Source: Marinilabiliaceae bacterium (GTDB taxonomy: Bacteria > Bacteroidota > Bacteroidia > Bacteroidales > Marinilabiliaceae). From it: DNA of 55,727 nucleotides. Below, in pieces: positions 52,034 through 55,727 of the stretch (position 1 is the first letter of the stretch; each line of letters starts with the position of its first letter). Under the pieces are notes generated by a model. The model was not told the DNA's origin. It worked only from the letters and a program-made list of their open reading frames with translations, and did not search any database. The stretch covers positions 1 through 55,727 of the forward strand of contig JAEINY010000008.1 of the NCBI GenBank assembly GCA_016342595.1, in the 5' to 3' direction. A program made the translations under genes and the position numbers.

Positions 52034-53173
52034 TCATTTTTTTGCTTGATGGGTAATGTAATTAAGCAATCGAAATAGGGTCGTGAAAAAGTGTTTTATC
52101 AGTGACCATCCCTTTAATCGATAATTTTTAGTAAGTCGCTTTATGATAATGCGTAATTTTAATTTTAGAGTGGGGGCATTGGTAATTTGTTCAATAATTA
52201 TCTGATAGCTCTCTCGGGTATCTTGTTGTTGACCTTCTCTAAAGCCCTTAATAACCTGATTTAAGATTTTAGCTGAAGGAAGAAATTCTTCGAAAAGAGG
52301 CCAGTTGGCAAGTGGGGTTCCTGTGATGCATGAGTATAATGTTCCTGTAAAAGTTAGAGGCTCCTCTAACTTTAGATCAATGGCTTTCTTCTTAATTGCC
52401 TCTGAAGGCAGTGTCGTCAAATCTTTATTCAACATCTGTAGGTCATAAAACCAACACAATCTTATCCCCCCTCTTTTATAGTTGTAATAAATGTGTGTTG
52501 CAATGTAAAAGGCATGGTGAATTATAGAAGGTCCCGGAAGGGATAAAGGATCTTTTTTCCATTGTTTTGTTTCGGTCCAGACGACCTTATTCAACGCTGA
52601 AAACTTGGCATGGACGGGGAATAGGCGTGTGTGGATTTCGATTAGTGTGGAGTTAAATGTTAAAGGAGGTAAATGGTGATCCGTTTCATTCATAGATTGC
52701 CAGTTACCGGAAGCTCCGTTTTGTTGTAGTAATTGAAAGGCTTTACGCGCTTTATCTGCCGGAACGATAACATCTACATCACTCATGGGACGGAGTGCGG
52801 AGTCTGGATATCTGGTAAATGCCAGTACACTACCTTTGAGAAATAGAACCGGGATGTCAGCTTCCTTAAAAAAGGATTGAATGAGTCGAATAACTTGCTC
52901 GATCTGTGTGTTTTCGACCAGGGTTCGCAGATAAGCCGTTTTGAAAGCTGAATTCAAGGATTCAGGTAGAATCTTCCTGGAAGTATAGTAAGTTAATGGG
53001 CCGAAGCCATTACTAATGGCAAATTGCTCCAATTGCTGAAGGTTTATTGACTCGTCAATTGGTGAACAAGTATTATTAAACAGCCTGTATATTATCCATT
53101 TTTCTTCAGGTCTCAAGTGATTGAGGAAGAAATTTTGCAGATCTGATATTTTATATATTATTTGTTTGCTCAA
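52034..53173 (-). CDS. Nucleotidyltransferase-fold protein of polysaccharide loci
   Basis: This 379-residue protein has the motif FLKGSVLAFTRYPDSALRPMSDVDVIV (about 113-139) with the GS and DVD signature of the nucleotidyltransferase superfamily (NTP_transf_5 type). A helical C-terminal domain with many basic residues follows. Proteins of this kind are common in exopolysaccharide or nonribosomal gene clusters; their reaction is unknown. It overlaps the GT2 gene by 4 nt, so the two are coupled. Confidence 0.82.
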   Translation of the reverse strand: MSKQIIYKISDLQNFFLNHLRPEEKWIIYRLFNNTCSPIDESINLQQLEQFAISNGFGPLTYYTSRKILPESLNSAFKTAYLRTLVENTQIEQVIRLIQSFFKEADIPVLFLKGSVLAFTRYPDSALRPMSDVDVIVPADKARKAFQLLQQNGASGNWQSMNETDHHLPPLTFNSTLIEIHTRLFPVHAKFSALNKVVWTETKQWKKDPLSLPGPSIIHHAFYIATHIYYNYKRGGIRLCWFYDLQMLNKDLTTLPSEAIKKKAIDLKLEEPLTFTGTLYSCITGTPLANWPLFEEFLPSAKILNQVIKGFREGQQQDTRESYQIIIEQITNAPTLKLKLRIIIKRLTKNYRLKGWSLIKHFFTTLFRLLNYITHQAKK

Positions 53174-53925
53174 GCCTGTGAATAAAAAAACTGGTTTACT
53201 TTACTTAGATTTTTAATGACCAATGAATAGATACCTCCAACTTTATTGCGTTTGAGGGCTAAAAAGTCTTCTTTTGATTTCAGGATGATATTTCCAATAG
53301 ATCGATTACTGGCTCCTCCAATTTTCATTTTGATGAGAACCTCATTAATGTGCATACTTTTCGTTTGCGGGTGAGAAAAGAGTTTTAGCATCAGGTCATA
53401 ATCAGCCGAAATTTGATAGTTGACATTAAATAAACCGATTGTTTTATAGTGGTTTCGGGTAATGTATACGGTTGGATGCGGGGGCATCCATCCACGTTTT
53501 AAAAGCTTTGGCTGAAAAGGTTGACTGATCCATTGTCGGATAACCTTGTGTGGCGGGTGTTGCTGGACATATTGTAAATTTCCATAGATCGCATTAATTT
53601 CTTTTTCTTCCGCGGTTTCAATGATTTTTTCAATGGTTTGATCACTGGCAAAGATATCATCCGCATGGAGGAAACCGATCCAATCACCAGTAGCCATTTG
53701 GAGTCCTTTATTTAATGCATCATAAATCCCGTTGTCTGCTTCGCTAATCCAGTGATCAATTTGATTCGAATTATCTTTAATGATCTGCACTGTTCCGTCA
53801 TCAGAGCTTCCGTCAATAATAATGTATTCAATGTGTTCTCGTGCTGTTTGGTTGGAAATACTCTCTATTGTATCCCTCAGGGTTGAAGCGCAATTATATG
53901 TGGCTGTAATTATTGAAATTTTCAC
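53170..53925 (-). CDS. Glycosyltransferase family 2 (WcaE-like)
   Basis: This 251-residue enzyme has the GT-A start SIITATYNCASTLRDTIESI, the nucleotide-binding DGSSDDGT (about 39-46) and the metal-binding HADD motif (about 88-91). The catalytic region ADYDLMLKL (about 176) follows. It transfers a sugar in exopolysaccharide synthesis. It is directly coupled to the nucleotidyltransferase gene. Confidence 0.9.
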   Translation of the reverse strand: MKISIITATYNCASTLRDTIESISNQTAREHIEYIIIDGSSDDGTVQIIKDNSNQIDHWISEADNGIYDALNKGLQMATGDWIGFLHADDIFASDQTIEKIIETAEEKEINAIYGNLQYVQQHPPHKVIRQWISQPFQPKLLKRGWMPPHPTVYITRNHYKTIGLFNVNYQISADYDLMLKLFSHPQTKSMHINEVLIKMKIGGASNRSIGNIILKSKEDFLALKRNKVGGIYSLVIKNLSKVNQFFYSQA

Positions 53926-54016
53926 ATTTATCTGATTTAATCACCTGTCGTTTCTACATGCATTTAGCGTCTGCCTAACAACGTTTTTTGTCAGGCTCAG
54001 AATAGAATGCGAGCTT

Positions 54017-54547
54017 TTAGTCATCGTAGAAGAATAGTTGAACATCTGTTTTTAAAGCTTTCATGGCTTTTTTAATATGATAAGTTGTTTCATTTCCGGC
54101 TGTTTCTAATAAATATCTCGCCAATTCCATGGAAGGAGAATTAGGAGCTACTTGACCAGATGAGGTATTGATCATTTTTATGACTTCATCTTTTGCCTGG
54201 CTTACCAAATCCCAGGTTTCTTGTGGCAAATAGACCTGCATGGCCAGATTGTGCTCAAATTCGTGGCGAATAGATTTTAATAGTTGGCTATGTAGCTGCA
54301 AGCTTGTTAAGCCTTGTTTTTGTTCCCGAATAATAAGTGCTTCCGGATTAATGCGCTCTAAAAGTAAGCTAAGGCGCTCATAGGCTTGCAGACGAATGGG
54401 GATGACCTCAGAGCGTGTTTTCTGAATAATTTCAAGTTGTTTCTTTTTAATATCATTTTTAAGAAACCAATGGATTAAAACTAATATTGGAATACCTATA
54501 GAAAGAAAGGGAATTAAATATATTGGAAGTTCGTTCCAGTTGATCAT
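54017..54547 (-). CDS. Membrane-anchored helical protein of unknown function
   Basis: This 176-residue protein has one N-terminal transmembrane helix (about 8-28) and a soluble helical domain (about 35-170) with RLQAYERLSLLLERINPEALI. I do not recognise a named family with certainty. It is divergent from the aminotransferase gene. Confidence 0.7.
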   Translation of the reverse strand: MINWNELPIYLIPFLSIGIPILVLIHWFLKNDIKKKQLEIIQKTRSEVIPIRLQAYERLSLLLERINPEALIIREQKQGLTSLQLHSQLLKSIRHEFEHNLAMQVYLPQETWDLVSQAKDEVIKMINTSSGQVAPNSPSMELARYLLETAGNETTYHIKKAMKALKTDVQLFFYDD

Positions 54548-54873
54548 GATGTTTTCCTATTTTATTGTTCTGAATAATTTTAAATCAATTCGTAATTTAT
54601 AATTGAGTTTGTCAGATGGCTAAAATTGTTAAATATGTTACCGTATCCGGGTGAAAAATTACAGGTTCACACAAAGGATTGCTTTAAAATTACGATATAA
54701 TAAATCTGTATAATTGTTTGCTTATAATTTTTCATTAATTTTGCGTCTTTAGCATTGCAAGATATAAAATGTTTTCATTTCGCTTGTGGCAAATCCATAC
54801 CAAATAATCCTTATGGGGTTTTGTGGTGGATATTTGTCTTAATGAAAATGTAACCTCAAAAACATCATTATTT
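54548..54873. other. 326-bp intergenic region with aminotransferase promoter
   Basis: TAATTTTG (54736-54743) matches the -7 element and a TTG lies about 19 nt upstream, giving a good promoter. The transcript would have a leader of about 120 nt. I see no riboswitch-like consensus in it. No ORF of note. Confidence 0.45.
54714..54743 (+). promoter_or_regulatory. Promoter of the aminotransferase gene
   Basis: TTG near 54714-54716, 19-nt spacer, and TAATTTTG at 54736-54743 fit the Bacteroidota housekeeping promoter. Confidence 0.55.
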
Positions 54874-55727
54874 ATGACCAATAAATACTTATCCGATCGG
54901 ATTAATGCTTTAGCTGAATCGCAGACTCTGGTGATGAATCAAAAGAGTAGAGAGCTCGCTAGTCAAGGAGTTGATGTAATTAATCTGACATTGGGAGAGC
55001 CTGATTTTAATACACCCGATCACATTAAAGAGGCGGCTATAGAAGCTATTCATAATAATATTACGAACTATCCTCCGGTTCCTGGCTTTCCACAGCTGCG
55101 CCAGGCTGTTGTTCATAAACTACAACGAGATAATAATCTTGAGTATTCAGAAAATCAAATTGTTATTTCCAATGGCGCCAAGCATAGTTTGGCTAATGTT
55201 TTACAATGTGTCGTAAATAAAGGCGATGAGGTTATCATACCATCGCCCTATTGGGTGAGTTATGCGGAATTGGTGAAATTAGCTGAAGGTACATCTGTTT
55301 TCATTGAAACGGGAGTAGAGCAAGATTTTAAAATATCTGCCAATCAGTTGGAAGCTGCAATTACACCTGAAACAAAAGTGGTATTGTTGAATTCTCCATC
55401 CAATCCTTCCGGAAGTGTATATACTTATGAGGAATTTGCTTCGCTGGTAGAAGTATTAAAGCGTTATCCTGATATTATTATTATCTCCGATGAGATATAC
55501 GAAACAATCATTTATGATGGATCGCATGTGAGTGTGGCTCAGTTTTCAGCTATTAAAGATAGAGTGGTATTAGTCAATGGCGTTTCAAAAGGGTATGCCA
55601 TGACAGGTTGGCGTTTGGGGTACATTGCCGCACCGGAATGGATTGCGAAAGCAACCACAAAGTTGCAGGGACAGTATACTTCGGGGGCTTGTTCAATTGC
55701 ACAGATGGCTGCGGTTGCCGCTATTCA
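54874..55727 (+). CDS. Class I aminotransferase (aspartate aminotransferase type), 3' end outside window
   Basis: The frame is open from ATG 54874 to the window end (284 codons). The start MTNKYLSDRINALAESQT, the early SLG-like NLTLGEPDF and GFPQLRQAV match PLP-dependent aspartate/aromatic aminotransferases. NSPSNPSG and SDEIYE are present, and the PLP lysine is K239 (VSKGYAMTGWRLGY). The lack of a stop is due only to the window edge. Confidence 0.92.
   Translation, partial: MTNKYLSDRINALAESQTLVMNQKSRELASQGVDVINLTLGEPDFNTPDHIKEAAIEAIHNNITNYPPVPGFPQLRQAVVHKLQRDNNLEYSENQIVISNGAKHSLANVLQCVVNKGDEVIIPSPYWVSYAELVKLAEGTSVFIETGVEQDFKISANQLEAAITPETKVVLLNSPSNPSGSVYTYEEFASLVEVLKRYPDIIIISDEIYETIIYDGSHVSVAQFSAIKDRVVLVNGVSKGYAMTGWRLGYIAAPEWIAKATTKLQGQYTSGACSIAQMAAVAAI

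Noticed and set aside
1..55727. tRNA, rRNA, CRISPR, IS transposase, integrase or prophage genes
   Set aside because: Looked for and not seen. The tandem arrays have 7-bp units without spacers of CRISPR size, and no cas or transposase motif occurs.

Overview
The window looks like chromosomal DNA of a member of the Bacteroidota, most likely a marine, saline or alkaline Bacteroidales/Marinilabiliales type. The reasons are moderate GC, many promoters that fit TTG-N19-TAnnTTTG, almost no Shine-Dalgarno sequences, TolC/RND/HlyD sets and Wzc-type proteins of the phylum's style, and intergenic repeats. No rRNA, tRNA, CRISPR array, IS element or phage was seen. Both window edges cut a gene (a TetR-type regulator on the left, an aminotransferase on the right).

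Layout. 1-6737: an exporter operon in the order of the Enterobacterial cecR-ybhGFSR locus (TetR regulator, TolC, HlyD lipoprotein, two ABC ATPases that correspond to the two halves of YbhF, two ABC-2 permeases). 7014-9512: an XRE regulator with a possible 33-residue lipoprotein ORF behind it, then a lone glycosyltransferase and a WcaF-type acetyltransferase. 9663-16125: an SOS-like mutagenesis block (error-prone DnaE, a response-regulator phosphatase, a Y-family polymerase, and a divergent LexA-like XRE-S24 repressor). The dnaE and dinB promoters carry the same paired 6-5-6 dyads. 16262-27701: a sodium/proton and cell-wall-sugar block: NhaD, a DUF554 protein, an AmgK-RapZ fusion kinase, a 58-residue Cys protein, MrpABCDEFG, a MurU-like uridylyltransferase and NhaA. 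27802-37950: two large orphan sensor kinases, a methyltransferase and several proteins of unknown function. 38098-40015: a Fur-family regulator and a zinc-type CDF exporter. 40435-46053: an RND efflux operon. 46194-48047: two converging EamA transporters. 48168-53925: an amidohydrolase-fold protein that has lost its metal ligands, a Wzc-type tyrosine kinase, a nucleotidyltransferase-like protein and a GT2 glycosyltransferase. 54017 to the end: a small membrane-anchored protein and a class I aminotransferase.

The strongest unusual signals are these. (1) At least five intergenic arrays of degenerate 7-bp units with different consensus sequences but the same period. (2) The paired operators that tie the LexA-like repressor to two error-prone polymerases. 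(3) A kinase-RapZ fusion and MurU that bracket a complete Mrp sodium antiporter operon. (4) A dihydropyrimidinase-like pseudoenzyme next to Wzc. (5) Clusters of small palindromes with 2- to 4-nt loops, some nested in each other.

All functional calls are from reading the sequence and from family knowledge; no database search was possible.
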